Positions 47,318-57,632 are shown, numbered from the stretch's first letter. The stretch: 64,000 nt of DNA from Cognatishimia sp. SS12 (GCF_028369055.1 NZ_JAQNCZ010000002.1:1-64000); one strand, 5' to 3'. Numbers and translations: made by a program. The notes: generated by a model not told the origin, from the letters alone.

Positions 47318-48178
47318 ATGGTAGACACGATCGGCAATCCACTGTCCTGGGGGGCAAAAACCCTTGGCAGCGCCTCGCGCTCGGCGAGCGACGTTGCAAC
47401 GCATCTGGGCGGCACTGTTGGGGCGCAGCCAAACATACAGGTCCTCAGCTGGCACCACGTCAAAACCGCGCTGCGGCTGGGCTGGCGGGATGTCATGCAA
47501 TTTCGCAGCGATGTGCTTGCGCTATGTCTGGTGTACCCGGTCATAGGGATCGCGCTGGTCTACCTGGCGTTTGAGCAAGCGCTCTTGCCAATGCTCTTCC
47601 CGCTGGCCGCCGGGTTCGCGCTGCTTGGTCCGGTGGCGTCCATTGGCATGTATGAAATCAGTCGACAAAACGAAGGTACCGGCCGGGCCAATTGGGGGGC
47701 TGCCTTTGACGCGCTGCGCATGCGCGTCGTGGGCCCGGTGATGATGCTGGGACTCTTCCTGCTCTTCTGGTTCATGCTGTGGATGGCTGCCGCTTTTGCG
47801 ATTTACAGCGTGACACTCGGCCCTGCGATGCCGCAAAGCACCGCAGCGTTTGTTAGTAGCGTGTTCACCACATCGGCAGGCTGGGCGATGATTGTCCTTG
47901 GCATGGCGGTTGGGGCCGGTTTTGCGGTGGTGGTCCTCATCGTGGCGGCCATCAGCTTTCCGATGCTGATTGATCGCCCTGTGGGCCTGCCGCAAGCGGT
48001 CATCACCTCGGCCAAGGTGTTCAAAACGAACCCCGTGATCATGCTAGGCTGGGGAGCCATCGTGGCGGCCTTATTGGCGCTGGCGTCGGTGCCGGTCTTT
48101 TTAGGTTTGGTTCTGGTCTTGCCGCTTCTGGGCCATGCCACCTGGCATCTTTATCGTTTTGCCATCGACTATGACTGA
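47318..48178 (+). CDS. DUF2189-type integral membrane protein
   Basis: A 286-residue protein from the ATG at 47318 with a strong AAGGAGGAG site. A soluble N-terminal region of about 60 residues precedes five or six hydrophobic helices: DVLALCLVYPVIGIALVYLAFE, MLFPLAAGFALLGPVASIGMYEISR, PVMMLGLFLLFWFMLWMAAAFAIY, WAMIVLGMAVGAGFAVVVLIVAAISF, and a final pair near the C-terminus. This pattern matches the DUF2189 family of predicted inner-membrane proteins with unknown role. It has its own promoter region and a terminator. Confidence 0.82.
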   Translation: MVDTIGNPLSWGAKTLGSASRSASDVATHLGGTVGAQPNIQVLSWHHVKTALRLGWRDVMQFRSDVLALCLVYPVIGIALVYLAFEQALLPMLFPLAAGFALLGPVASIGMYEISRQNEGTGRANWGAAFDALRMRVVGPVMMLGLFLLFWFMLWMAAAFAIYSVTLGPAMPQSTAAFVSSVFTTSAGWAMIVLGMAVGAGFAVVVLIVAAISFPMLIDRPVGLPQAVITSAKVFKTNPVIMLGWGAIVAALLALASVPVFLGLVLVLPLLGHATWHLYRFAIDYD

Positions 48179-48185
48179 CACACAA
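48109..48185 (+). terminator. Terminator-like hairpin after the DUF2189 gene
   Basis: Stem AAAGGGCGCG (48185-48194) with CGCGCCCTTT (48200-48209) and a five-base loop; the 3' arm ends at 48209 (the start-end pair of this entry should be read as 48185-48209). It lies between convergent genes and has A-run and T-run flanks on both sides, so it may act bidirectionally. Confidence 0.8.
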
Positions 48186-48229
48186 AAGGGCGCGACCTGC
48201 GCGCCCTTTGAATCCGGCCCCTGAAAGGA

Positions 48230-49036
48230 TCAGGCGTAGGTCGGATGAAACTTGCCGGCTGGGGAGAGTGTAAAAATCTCAACCCCGCCTGATGTCACGC
48301 CCACCGAATGCTCAAACTGCGCAGACAGTGACTTGTCGCGTGTGACCGCTGTCCAGTCGTCCGCCAGCACTTTGGTTTCCGGGCGGCCAAGATTCACCAT
48401 CGGTTCAATGGTAAAAAACATCCCTTCTTCCAGAACCGGACCGGTGCCAGGGCGACCGTAATGCAGCACATTAGGGGGCGAGTGGAACACCCGGCCTAGC
48501 CCGTGCCCGCAAAAATCACGCACCACGCTCATGCGGTTTCCTTCAGCATAGGACTGGATCGCATGTCCGATATCGCCAAAGGTATTGCCCGGCTTCACCG
48601 CCTCAATCCCTTTCATGAGCGCATCATGTGTCACCTGAATCAGCCGCTCGCATTTGCGCGACAGCTTCCCAGCCACATACATGCGGCTGGAATCGCCGTA
48701 CCACCCATCAACGATGGTGGTCACATCGATATTCAGAATGTCACCATCCTTCAGCTTTTTGTCGCCGGGGATGCCATGGCAGACCACGTGGTTGACCGAA
48801 ATGCAGCTCGCGTGCTGATAGCCTTTGTAACCGATGGTCGCCGAGGTCGCGCCCGCTTCGTTCACCTTATCGGTGATAATACGATCGATTTCGCCGGTGG
48901 TCTGACCGGGGAAAACATGTTCGGCAATCTCGTCCAGAATGCGTGCTGTCAGCGCGCCGGCCTTGTGCATGCCTGCATAATCCACCTCTTGGTGGATCGT
49001 GATCCCGTCGCGGGTTTTGCCGGCCCTGCCAATCAT
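48230..49036 (-). CDS. map: Type I methionine aminopeptidase
   Basis: Removes N-terminal Met from nascent proteins, 268 residues. The substrate His is in YQHASCISVNHVVCHGIPG; metal ligands are the Asp in DILNIDVTTIVDGWYGDSSRMY, the His in FCGHGLGRVFHSPPNVLHYG, and the Glu in FTIEPMVNLG and QFEHSVGVT. All are intact. The next gene leftward is convergent; sfsA lies upstream, 47 bp away, on the same strand. Confidence 0.97.
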   Translation of the reverse strand: MIGRAGKTRDGITIHQEVDYAGMHKAGALTARILDEIAEHVFPGQTTGEIDRIITDKVNEAGATSATIGYKGYQHASCISVNHVVCHGIPGDKKLKDGDILNIDVTTIVDGWYGDSSRMYVAGKLSRKCERLIQVTHDALMKGIEAVKPGNTFGDIGHAIQSYAEGNRMSVVRDFCGHGLGRVFHSPPNVLHYGRPGTGPVLEEGMFFTIEPMVNLGRPETKVLADDWTAVTRDKSLSAQFEHSVGVTSGGVEIFTLSPAGKFHPTYA

Positions 49037-49083
49037 AGAGCGTCTCCGAGTCCTGTCATACGTTTTGACCTATTTAGGCGACC

Positions 49084-49809
49084 TTACCGCAAAGAACCAG
49101 AGGGGCTGCGTTCAAATGGCACGCGCTTGCCGATCAGAATCTCTTGCGGTGAAATCCGGCAATCATAGGCCAACACCTCAACCCCCGCCGCAATCGCGCG
49201 GTCAAATGCAGCCGCATAGGTCGGATCGATATCCTCGGCCAGCGTGACCTGCGCCACATCCGTTCGCTGCACCAGATAGAACATCATGGCGCGCTGCCCG
49301 CTTTGGGCAACCTCTGTCAGTTCTGCCAGATGTTTGGCCCCGCGCGCGGTCACACTATCGGGAAACTCGCCCAAACCCGGCGCGCGCAACAGTGTGACGC
49401 ATTTGACCTCCAGATAGAGATCGGGCGCGCCCGTACGCTGCAGCAGAAAATCAATGCGGCTGTTCTGTCCATATTTTACCTCGGGCCGCACCGTCGCATA
49501 GTCGGCGAGCTCGGCAATTTCGCCAGCTTGCAAGGCCGCCTTGAGCGCCCGGTTTGGCACAGAGGTGTCCACGCCCGTAAAATGCCCATCCGCATGTTCC
49601 ACCAAACGCCACCCATATTTGAGCTTTTTGCGCGGGTCATCGTTTGGCTCGAGCCAAATGCGCATCCCGGGGTCTTTCAACCCCAGCATCGAGCCTGGAT
49701 TGGCACAATGCGCCGTGACCTCGCGACCATCCTCAAGGCGGACATCAGCGAGAAAACGTTTGTAGCGACGCAGCAACGTGGCGGGGATCAAGGGCTGTGC
49801 AAAAACCAT
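49084..49809 (-). CDS. sfsA: Sugar fermentation stimulation protein SfsA
   Basis: A 241-residue protein from the ATG at 49809 (MVFAQPLIPATLLRRYKRFLADV); the in-frame ATG 11 codons upstream adds a non-family extension. SfsA features: TAHCANPGSMLGL, YGQNSRIDFLL, LYLEVKCVTLL, the catalytic-looking PDSVTARGAKHLAEL and VQRTDVAQVTLAEDIDPTYA. The fold is nuclease-like and binds DNA; the physiological role is uncertain. It is followed by map on the same strand. Confidence 0.95.
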   Translation of the reverse strand: MVFAQPLIPATLLRRYKRFLADVRLEDGREVTAHCANPGSMLGLKDPGMRIWLEPNDDPRKKLKYGWRLVEHADGHFTGVDTSVPNRALKAALQAGEIAELADYATVRPEVKYGQNSRIDFLLQRTGAPDLYLEVKCVTLLRAPGLGEFPDSVTARGAKHLAELTEVAQSGQRAMMFYLVQRTDVAQVTLAEDIDPTYAAAFDRAIAAGVEVLAYDCRISPQEILIGKRVPFERSPSGSLR

Positions 49810-49876
49810 AAGTCTGGCTAACCCAGCACATCGAAAATGCAAAGAGCCGCATTGGGTATTTGCCCGGGCCGAAAAA

Positions 49877-49897
49877 ATGCCTATCTAGGCATAGGTA
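49877..49897. promoter_or_regulatory. Palindrome upstream of a TetR gene, probable autoregulatory operator
   Basis: ATGCCTA-TC-TAGGCAT at 49877-49892 has perfect 7-bp arms, and the adjacent AGGTA extends a second overlapping near-palindrome to 49897. It lies 16 bp before the ATG of the TetR gene at 49913, as expected for autoregulation. Confidence 0.75.
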
Positions 49898-49912
49898 AAC
49901 AAAGGACATCCC

Positions 49913-50458
49913 ATGCCATCCAGCGACACCGCCGAGAAAATCCTTGATATCGCCGAACGCGCCGCGCGCCAGGGCGGGTATAATGCGTTTTCCTTTCGCG
50001 ATATCGCCGCCGAAATCGGGATCAAATCTGCCTCAGTGCATTATCACTTTCCCACCAAGGAAGCACTCGGCGAAGCTTTGGCCGCGCGTTACACTGATCG
50101 TTTTCTTGCGGCGCTTGGCTCGCCCACTGACGCGGCGCCAGATGTCATGATCCGTCGATATATCGAGGCCTTTTCAAATGCGCTGAAGAACGACGGTCTG
50201 ATGTGCCTGTGCGGCATGTTCGGCGCTGAAATCGAAGGGTTGCCAAGACCCGTCGCAAAAACAACGCGCGATTTTTTTGCGCGCAATTTTGTCTGGCTGC
50301 GGGCCGTCTATGCCAGTCAGGGCCAAACGAGCGAGCGATCAAAGGCCGCCGCTGCGCAGTTGATCGCCATTCTGGAGGGCGCGGTGATCCTGGCGCGTGC
50401 GATGGATGATCACACGCTGTTTGACGCTGCGACGGCCGATCTGACAGGCGCAAAATAA
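49913..50458 (+). CDS. TetR/AcrR family transcriptional regulator
   Basis: A 181-residue repressor. The helix-turn-helix is in residues 8-52: ILDIAERAARQGGYNAFSFRDIAAEIGIKSASVHYHFPTKEAL. A C-terminal ligand domain follows, with LKNDGLMCLCGMFGAEIEGLP, a motif of the subfamily that includes the nemR/YxaF-like Cys-containing repressors, so thiol or electrophile sensing is possible (inference). It sits upstream of the CinA-type gene in the same direction. Confidence 0.92.
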   Translation: MPSSDTAEKILDIAERAARQGGYNAFSFRDIAAEIGIKSASVHYHFPTKEALGEALAARYTDRFLAALGSPTDAAPDVMIRRYIEAFSNALKNDGLMCLCGMFGAEIEGLPRPVAKTTRDFFARNFVWLRAVYASQGQTSERSKAAAAQLIAILEGAVILARAMDDHTLFDAATADLTGAK

Positions 50459-50512
50459 CTTGCCCCGCCGCGCCGTCAGGGTATCTTGCGGCCAAACCAC
50501 CGGAGACCAGCG

Positions 50513-51232
50513 ATGCCCAACCCCACAGCCGCCATGCTCGTCATCGGAGACGAAATATTGTCCGGTCGCACCCGGGATGCCAATGCGCATTATCTGGCGC
50601 AAGAGCTTGCCAAACGCGGGATTGATTTGCTTGAGATCCGCGTTGTGCGCGATGAAGCCCCGGCCATTGTCTCAGCGGTGCGCGCCTTGTCCTCTGCGGT
50701 GGATCACCTGTTCACATCCGGTGGCATCGGGCCGACGCATGATGACATAACCGCAGACTGTATCGCCGCGGCCTTTGCGACGCCAATCGACGTGCGCGAT
50801 GATGCACGGGCGCTATTGCAGGCGCATTACGACCAGACGGGCAAAGAATTGAACGCCGCGCGCCTCAGAATGGCGCGCATTCCCGATGGCGCGACGCTGA
50901 TTGACAACCCTGTCTCGATTGCACCGGGGTTCACCTTGCAGAATGTCCATGTCATGGCCGGCGTCCCCTCGGTGTTTCAGGCCATGGTGGCCAGCGTTCT
51001 GGCGACCGTATCAGGCGGCGCGGCGCTCTATTCGCAATCTGTGCGTGTTGATCGGGGCGAAGGCGATATCGCCGGCCCTCTCGCAGAGTTGGCGCGGGCC
51101 TTCCCAGAGGTATCCATCGGCTCCTATCCGTTTCAGGAAAACGGGGCCTATGGGTCCAATATCGTCGTGCGCTGCGCTGATGCAGCGGCGGTCGACGCCG
51201 CGGTCCTGAAGCTGACCAATCTTTTTTCATGA
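50513..51232 (+). CDS. CinA-type molybdopterin-binding domain protein
   Basis: A 239-residue protein consisting of the MoaB/Mog-like domain of CinA only: MLVIGDEILSGRTRDANAHYLAQELAKRGIDL, FTSGGIGPTHDDIT, NPVSIAPGFTLQNVHVMAGVPSVFQAM. The C-terminal NMN deamidase domain of full CinA is absent, as in the short CinA-like group. The ATG at 50513 is chosen because CGGAG lies shortly upstream. It overlaps the GNAT gene as ATGA. Confidence 0.93.
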   Translation: MPNPTAAMLVIGDEILSGRTRDANAHYLAQELAKRGIDLLEIRVVRDEAPAIVSAVRALSSAVDHLFTSGGIGPTHDDITADCIAAAFATPIDVRDDARALLQAHYDQTGKELNAARLRMARIPDGATLIDNPVSIAPGFTLQNVHVMAGVPSVFQAMVASVLATVSGGAALYSQSVRVDRGEGDIAGPLAELARAFPEVSIGSYPFQENGAYGSNIVVRCADAAAVDAAVLKLTNLFS

Positions 51233-51990
51233 GCAGCGCCCCCCTTGACGCGGTTTTTGCTGCCCTGGACGCCACCTGGCCTGCCGCCGCGCAGTTTGAC
51301 TGCGGCGGCTGCACCCTACGCGATGGGCAAGGCGGCGGAAAACGTGTGTCTGCGGCGACACTCGCGGGCCCTCAGTCCGACGTTGATCTTGGCCGGGCGG
51401 CCAAGGCAATGCGCGCCCTTGGTCAAACCCCGCTGTTTCAAGTGCGCAACGATCAGCGCGCCTTGGACATGCGGCTGGAACAGGCCGGATACCTGCGCGC
51501 TGATCCAAGCGTGATCTACGCAGCCCCCGCCCGCGCCCTTGCTACCGAACTGCCGCCGCGCACCGTTGCCATCCCGGCATGGGAGCCTTTGAAAATCATG
51601 GAAGACATCTGGTCGCGGGGCGGCATCGGCCCTGATCGGATCGAAATCATGCGCCGCGCGCCCTTTCCAAAGACTGGTCTCATCAGCCGGTGGCAGGACA
51701 GCCCGGCGGGCACCGGGTTTGTCGCGCGGCACCAGAATATCGCCATGCTGCATGCTTTGGAAATTTTGCCGGAATATCGCGGCAAGGGGCTGGGCCGCTG
51801 GGCCGTCAGGCGTGCAGCTTTCTGGGCCTTGGCCAATGGGGCCGAAACGCTCTGCGTCATTTGCACCGAGGCAAATGACGCAGCGAATGGCTTGTATTCG
51901 TCTCTCGGCATGGATGTGATCGGATCGTATCACTATCGTAGCCTGCCAGAGGACCCACATGACCGCCACCGCCACACCAACCGCACTTGA
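51229..51990 (+). CDS. GNAT family N-acetyltransferase
   Basis: A 253-residue protein with a divergent N-terminal half and a C-terminal acetyl-CoA-binding GNAT domain: ALEILPEYRGKGLGRWAVRRAAFWALANGAETL (motif A with RGKGLG) and TEANDAANGLYSSLGM. The substrate is unknown. Its last 32 bp overlap the start of the AhpD-like gene in another frame, and the C-terminus is His/Arg-rich as a result. Confidence 0.88.
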   Translation: MSSAPLDAVFAALDATWPAAAQFDCGGCTLRDGQGGGKRVSAATLAGPQSDVDLGRAAKAMRALGQTPLFQVRNDQRALDMRLEQAGYLRADPSVIYAAPARALATELPPRTVAIPAWEPLKIMEDIWSRGGIGPDRIEIMRRAPFPKTGLISRWQDSPAGTGFVARHQNIAMLHALEILPEYRGKGLGRWAVRRAAFWALANGAETLCVICTEANDAANGLYSSLGMDVIGSYHYRSLPEDPHDRHRHTNRT

Positions 51991-52531
51991 TCTGCCCATC
52001 GTCTCGCCGCTGCCCGAAGAAACTCAGGCCTATTTTGACCTTTGCGCAGAAAAGCTCGGTCTTATTCCAAACGTGCTCAAGGCCTATGCGTTTGACATCG
52101 AAAAGCTGAATGCCTTCACCGGCATCTACAACAACCTGATGCTGGCCGAGAGCGGCCTAAGCAAACTTGAACGCGAGATGATTGCAGTGGTCGTCAGCGC
52201 AATCAACAAATGCGTTTACTGCCTTGTGGCCCATGGTGCGGCGGTGCGGCAGCTATCGGGCAACCCGGCATTGGGCGAACAACTGGTGATGAATTATCGC
52301 GTGGCCGACCTGAGCCAAAAGCAGCGCGCCATGCTGGACTTTGCCGCCTTGATGACAACCGCAAGCGCCACGATCGAGGACCAGGACCGACAAAAATTGC
52401 GTGACGTGGGCTTTACGGATCGCGATATTTGGGACATTGCCAATGTTGCAGGCTTTTTCAACATGTCCAACCGTGTGGCCAGCGCCACGATGATGCAACC
52501 CAACCCTGAGTACCACGCACAGTTCCGATGA
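51959..52531 (+). CDS. AhpD-like / carboxymuconolactone decarboxylase family peroxidase-related protein
   Basis: A 190-residue protein. The alkylhydroperoxidase-like CxxC motif is in NKCVYCLVAHGAAVRQL (Cys-x-x-Cys with a following His), in the helical AhpD fold. The N-terminal LPEETQAYFDLCAEKLGLIPNVLKAY and the C-terminal GFTDRDIWDIANVAGFFNMSNRVAS fit the 'uncharacterised peroxidase-related enzyme' family. It overlaps the GNAT gene by 32 bp and the OmpA gene by 4 bp. Confidence 0.91.
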   Translation: MTATATPTALDLPIVSPLPEETQAYFDLCAEKLGLIPNVLKAYAFDIEKLNAFTGIYNNLMLAESGLSKLEREMIAVVVSAINKCVYCLVAHGAAVRQLSGNPALGEQLVMNYRVADLSQKQRAMLDFAALMTTASATIEDQDRQKLRDVGFTDRDIWDIANVAGFFNMSNRVASATMMQPNPEYHAQFR

Positions 52532-53478
52532 TCCGAATTTTTGGCCTTGTCGCAGTCTTCCTCTTTCCCGGCACGCTGGGCGCATTGGAAATTTCAATGC
52601 CAGCGGGCAGTTTTCTGACGGTTGATAAAGTGACCGAACAGGGCAGCTATGATGTGCCCACGGGTCGGTTCGCTGACGGGCATCTGCCCAGCCTGCCGAT
52701 GACCGGCTATGTTTCGCGCCAGATCTGGCAGCTTGATGGGCAGCGTATTGCGACCGAACAATTGATCGAACCGTTGCGGCGCCAGGCCCTGGCGGCGGGC
52801 TTTGATGTGCTCTTGGATTGCGACGCAAGCAGCTGCGGCGGGTTCGATTTTCGGTTTGCAACCGAGGTGCTACCTGCGCCAGAGATGTTTGTTGATCTGA
52901 TCGACTATCGTTTCTTTTCTGCGCGGCGCGACACGGAGGCCGGCAAAGAAGCACTCAGCGTTTTGGTCAGTCGCACCGATCGCGCCGGGCTGATCCAGCT
53001 GATCGCGGTGCAGCCGGGCGCTGAGAGCCTTGCGCTGTCGCTGGCTAAGGACACTGCTGCCCCGACCCTGCCACCGGCCAGTGTCGCAAACCCCGCCATC
53101 CCCGGTGACGTCGCCAAGGCGCTGGACGTGGGCGGACATGCGATCCTGCATGATCTGGCCTTTGAAACCGGATCAGCGGTGCTTGAGGATCGCGATTTTG
53201 CCTCGCTGAATGCGCTCGCGGCCTATCTGGCAGATCACCCAAATCTGCGCATCGCGCTGGTGGGGCACACCGACAATGTCGGGGCCCTGGAAAACAATAT
53301 CGCCCTTTCGGAAAAACGAGCCACCGCAGTCCGTGACCACCTGGTCACCAATCACGGCGTCGCCCTCTCGCAACTCGAAGCGCAGGGCGTCGGCTATCTG
53401 GCACCCGTGGCGTCCAATCTGACTGACGCGGGCCGCACCGCCAACCGCCGAGTCGAAGCGGTTGTGCTTGGCAACTAG
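52528..53478 (+). CDS. OmpA family outer-membrane/peptidoglycan-anchored protein
   Basis: A 316-residue exported protein with a signal peptide (residues 1-18) and a C-terminal OmpA domain (about residues 205-315) that binds diaminopimelate in peptidoglycan: the core is ALVGHTDNVGALENNIALSEKRATAVRDHLV. The N-terminal part is a non-barrel domain with two Cys in DCDASSCGGFDFRF. It ends 5 bp from the convergent PBP gene. Confidence 0.92.
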   Translation: MIRIFGLVAVFLFPGTLGALEISMPAGSFLTVDKVTEQGSYDVPTGRFADGHLPSLPMTGYVSRQIWQLDGQRIATEQLIEPLRRQALAAGFDVLLDCDASSCGGFDFRFATEVLPAPEMFVDLIDYRFFSARRDTEAGKEALSVLVSRTDRAGLIQLIAVQPGAESLALSLAKDTAAPTLPPASVANPAIPGDVAKALDVGGHAILHDLAFETGSAVLEDRDFASLNALAAYLADHPNLRIALVGHTDNVGALENNIALSEKRATAVRDHLVTNHGVALSQLEAQGVGYLAPVASNLTDAGRTANRRVEAVVLGN

Positions 53479-53483
53479 CGCCG

Positions 53484-55646
53484 TCAATTCACGCCCAGCA
53501 GGCCTTTCAGCAATTGCTCCAGCACATTCTCGCGGTTGTTGCGCCGCGGCGTCGTGGCCTGCGGCGGCGCTGGTTTGCGTTTCGGCGTAAAGGCAGGCAG
53601 CGGACGCGGCGACATCCCGTCGGTAATGCGCACCATGGCTTCGTGCCAGATTTCGGCGGGCAGGCCACCGCCTGTGACGCCCGTCAGCGGGGTGTTATCG
53701 TCATAGCCCATCCAGACGCCGACGACATAATCTGCGGTGAACCCAATGAACCAGGCGTCTTTGGCGGCGCTTGTGGTGCCGGTCTTACCCGCAATTTCCC
53801 AGCCCGCGATCTTGGCGCGCGACCCGGTGCCCTGCGAGACAACTTTTTCCATCATATAGATCAGCTCGCGCGCGGCGTCGTCGCTGATCACCCGCTCACC
53901 AATGCCGCCGCCCGAGCCCATCATCGGCTCGGTATCGCCCTGCAAGCGCAGTTCCACCAGACCATAGGGCGTCACCGAAGAGCCACCGTTCAGAATACCG
54001 GCGTAGGCACCCGTCATTTCCAGCAGCGAGGCCTCGGAGGCGCCCAGCGCCAGCGCCGGACCGTTGGCCAGATCGCTGACGATGCCGAAATCTTCCGCCA
54101 CTTTGCGTACGTTGTCGCGCCCGACCGCCTCGGAGATTTTCACCGCTGGCACGTTCAGAGAATTCTGCAGCGCCCATTCTAGGGACACCTGGCCATAATG
54201 CTTGTTGGTGTAATTGCGCGGGCACCATTGGCCGGAGCCGGGGATATTCAGACAATAAGGTTCATCCAGCACCGTATCGACATGGGAATAGCCCAGATCA
54301 AGCGCGGTTGCGTAGACAAAGGGTTTGAAAGCCGAGCCTGTCTGGCGTTTGGCCTGCACCGCGCGATTGAAGGCACCCGACACTTTGGTCTTGCGCCCCC
54401 CCACCATGGCGCGCACGGCGCCATCGGCGGACATCACCACAATCGCCGCTTCCGCTTTGGAGCCTTCGCGCACCTTATTGTCAAATACCCAGCGCAGCCC
54501 CTCTTCGGCCGCTTTTTGAATCCGGCGATCAAGCGTGGTGGAGATCACCACGTCTTCGGTGGTGTTCTTGGTAAAGAACTCCGGTCCCGTGCTCATCACC
54601 CAATCGGCAAAATACCCGCCCGCCTTGGCCTGCGCCACCTGCGAAAGCTCGGCTGGATTGTTCTGCCAGCGCTTGGTTTCCGCATCATCCAGAAACCCCT
54701 GCTCGTTCATCAGGCGCAAGACCGTTGCCGCGCGCGCCTGCGAACGTTCAATGTCATTGGTGGGCGCGAGCCGTGTTGGCGCGGTCAAAAGCCCCGCGAT
54801 CATCGCGCTTTCTGCCGGGTTCAGCTGCACCGCCTCTTTGCCAAAATAAATCTGTGCTGCGGCTTCGGCCCCATAAGCCCCCCCGCCCATATAAGCGCGG
54901 TTGAGATAGATCGACAGAATGTCGTTCTTGGAATATTTCGCCTCCATCGCCAGCGAATAAATCGCCTCTTTGATCTTGCGTGCCATCGAGGTGCGGCGGC
55001 AATCGGCGACATACGCTGCCTCGTTTTTCCAAACGGATTTGTCGTACTCAACACCAAGGCAAAGCAGTTTTGCGGTCTGTTGGGTAATGGTGGAGCCGCC
55101 GTGGCCAGACAGGGGGCCGCGTCCTTCGCGCAAGTTGATGCGCACGGCAGAGGCGATGCCGCGTGGGCTGACGCCGATATGCTGGTGGAAGCGTTTGTCT
55201 TCTGTGGCGATGACGGCGTTTTTCAGATGCGGCGACACGGTGGAGGCCCGCACAACCCCGCCAAACTGATCGCCACGCCAGGCAAACACTTCGTTGTTGC
55301 GATCCAGAAGCGTCACCGACCCCTGCGCCCGACCATCCAGCAAAGCCGTGACATCCGGCAGCTGAAGATACACATAGCCAACTGCCGCGCCGATGATCAG
55401 CATCACAATCGCCGCGCTGCGCCAGACAAGCGACCAAATCAGATGCAGCACCCAGCCAATCAGATTGCGAAAGAACCCAAGGATCCCCGTGCGCTTGGGC
55501 GCGGATTTGCGGCGCGCCGCCCCGCGCCGACGTTTGTTGGCCCCGGACTTGGGCTTTTTCGGAGCAGCTTTCTTGGTGGTGGTGCGGCTTTTGCCATAGC
55601 GCTTTTCGGCCACCAAAGGTGGTTTACGTCGTTTGGAATCGCTCAT
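53484..55646 (-). CDS. Class A penicillin-binding protein (PBP1A-type)
   Basis: A 720-residue bifunctional peptidoglycan glycosyltransferase/transpeptidase. The N-terminus is Lys/Arg-rich (about 50 residues) before one membrane helix. The GT51 domain shows EDKRFHQHIGVSPRGI and GHGGSTITQQTAKLL with AYMGGGAYGAEAAAQIYFG. The transpeptidase has SxxK in TGSAFKPFVYA, SxN in QNSLNVPAVKIS and KTG in AGKTGTTSAAKDAWFIG. All catalytic motifs are intact. It is convergent with the OmpA gene and divergent from glnK. Confidence 0.95.
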   Translation of the reverse strand: MSDSKRRKPPLVAEKRYGKSRTTTKKAAPKKPKSGANKRRRGAARRKSAPKRTGILGFFRNLIGWVLHLIWSLVWRSAAIVMLIIGAAVGYVYLQLPDVTALLDGRAQGSVTLLDRNNEVFAWRGDQFGGVVRASTVSPHLKNAVIATEDKRFHQHIGVSPRGIASAVRINLREGRGPLSGHGGSTITQQTAKLLCLGVEYDKSVWKNEAAYVADCRRTSMARKIKEAIYSLAMEAKYSKNDILSIYLNRAYMGGGAYGAEAAAQIYFGKEAVQLNPAESAMIAGLLTAPTRLAPTNDIERSQARAATVLRLMNEQGFLDDAETKRWQNNPAELSQVAQAKAGGYFADWVMSTGPEFFTKNTTEDVVISTTLDRRIQKAAEEGLRWVFDNKVREGSKAEAAIVVMSADGAVRAMVGGRKTKVSGAFNRAVQAKRQTGSAFKPFVYATALDLGYSHVDTVLDEPYCLNIPGSGQWCPRNYTNKHYGQVSLEWALQNSLNVPAVKISEAVGRDNVRKVAEDFGIVSDLANGPALALGASEASLLEMTGAYAGILNGGSSVTPYGLVELRLQGDTEPMMGSGGGIGERVISDDAARELIYMMEKVVSQGTGSRAKIAGWEIAGKTGTTSAAKDAWFIGFTADYVVGVWMGYDDNTPLTGVTGGGLPAEIWHEAMVRITDGMSPRPLPAFTPKRKPAPPQATTPRRNNRENVLEQLLKGLLGVN

Positions 55647-55767
55647 CTTTCGGCCTGCTCACGTCTGTTGTTGGGCGCAGTTTAACCAACCTATTGGCAA
55701 ATGTAGAGCGGATCTGACAGGGAGAAACCCTTCTAAAACTGCCTATATTTTAATCGACAATCATGTT

Positions 55768-55796
55768 TTGTGCAAAAAATGTGCGTTTATTGCGCA
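55768..55796 (+). promoter_or_regulatory. TTGTGCAA / TGCGCA half-site cluster upstream of glnK
   Basis: An AT-rich stretch contains TTGTGCAA (55768-55775), TGTGCG (55780-55785) and TTGCGCA (55790-55796). The octamer is shared with the region upstream of urtA. The half-sites are GTGCA-like and so could be NtrC sites, given that glnK-amtB is usually NtrC-controlled. This is inference from sequence similarity. Confidence 0.5.
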
Positions 55797-55863
55797 TATG
55801 CTGAGCAATTTTGCAGCGTTTTGCTTCGGTTTGCGGCGCATAGGCGGTTTTCTGCGACGGCAA

Positions 55864-55878
55864 GCGCAAGCTTTGCGC
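55864..55878 (+). promoter_or_regulatory. GCGCAA-GCT-TTGCGC inverted repeat before glnK
   Basis: A perfect 6-bp inverted repeat with a three-base spacer, 34 bp before the glnK start codon. It repeats the GCGCAA/TTGCGC theme of the cluster 70 bp upstream and may be another regulator site or a leader hairpin. Confidence 0.45.
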
Positions 55879-55911
55879 AAAAGGCTAACAGCCAGTGGAA
55901 AGGGGATCAGT

Positions 55912-56250
55912 GTGAAACTGATTATTGCAACGATCAAACCATTCAAGCTGGAGGAGGTCCGCGAGGCGCTGACTGACATCGGTGTACGTGGTCTCATGGT
56001 AACAGAAATCAAGGGTTTCGGTGCTCAGTCGGGCCATACCGAAATCTATCGTGGCGCGGAATACACCGTGAATTTCGTGCCCAAGGTCAAACTGGAGCTC
56101 GTTGTCGCTGCCTCCATGGTTGACCAGGTTGTCGAAACCATCAGCAACACCGCCCGTACCGGCAAGATCGGCGACGGCAAAATCTTTGTTCTGGACGTGG
56201 CGCAGGCTGTGCGTGTGCGGACCGGCGAAACCAACGAGGACGCGCTATAA
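55912..56250 (+). CDS. glnK: Nitrogen regulatory protein P-II (GlnK)
   Basis: A 112-residue PII signal protein from the GTG at 55912 (MKLIIATIKPFKLEEVREAL when read with Met). Tyr51 in the T-loop segment YRGAEYTVNF is the uridylylation site. The C-terminal signature TGKIGDGKIFVLDVAQAVRVRTGE is intact. It senses 2-oxoglutarate and ATP and blocks AmtB by inserting its T-loop. The gene is followed 28 bp later by amtB, the near-universal glnK-amtB pairing. Confidence 0.97.
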   Translation: MKLIIATIKPFKLEEVREALTDIGVRGLMVTEIKGFGAQSGHTEIYRGAEYTVNFVPKVKLELVVAASMVDQVVETISNTARTGKIGDGKIFVLDVAQAVRVRTGETNEDAL

Positions 56251-56278
56251 AGCGCGCCAGGGAAAGGGACTTCTATCA

Positions 56279-57610
<1,332 letters not shown>

Positions 57611-57632
57611 GACCTTCGGACAGTGAATTGAG

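Noticed and set aside
48185-48209. Coordinate note for the hairpin after the DUF2189 gene
   Set aside because: Not rejected as a feature: the terminator entry has a misprinted end; the correct span is 48185-48209.
54198-55685. 495-codon open frame antisense to the class A PBP gene
   Set aside because: Composition is Arg/His/Cys-rich with no family match by eye; the PBP on the other strand has all catalytic motifs.
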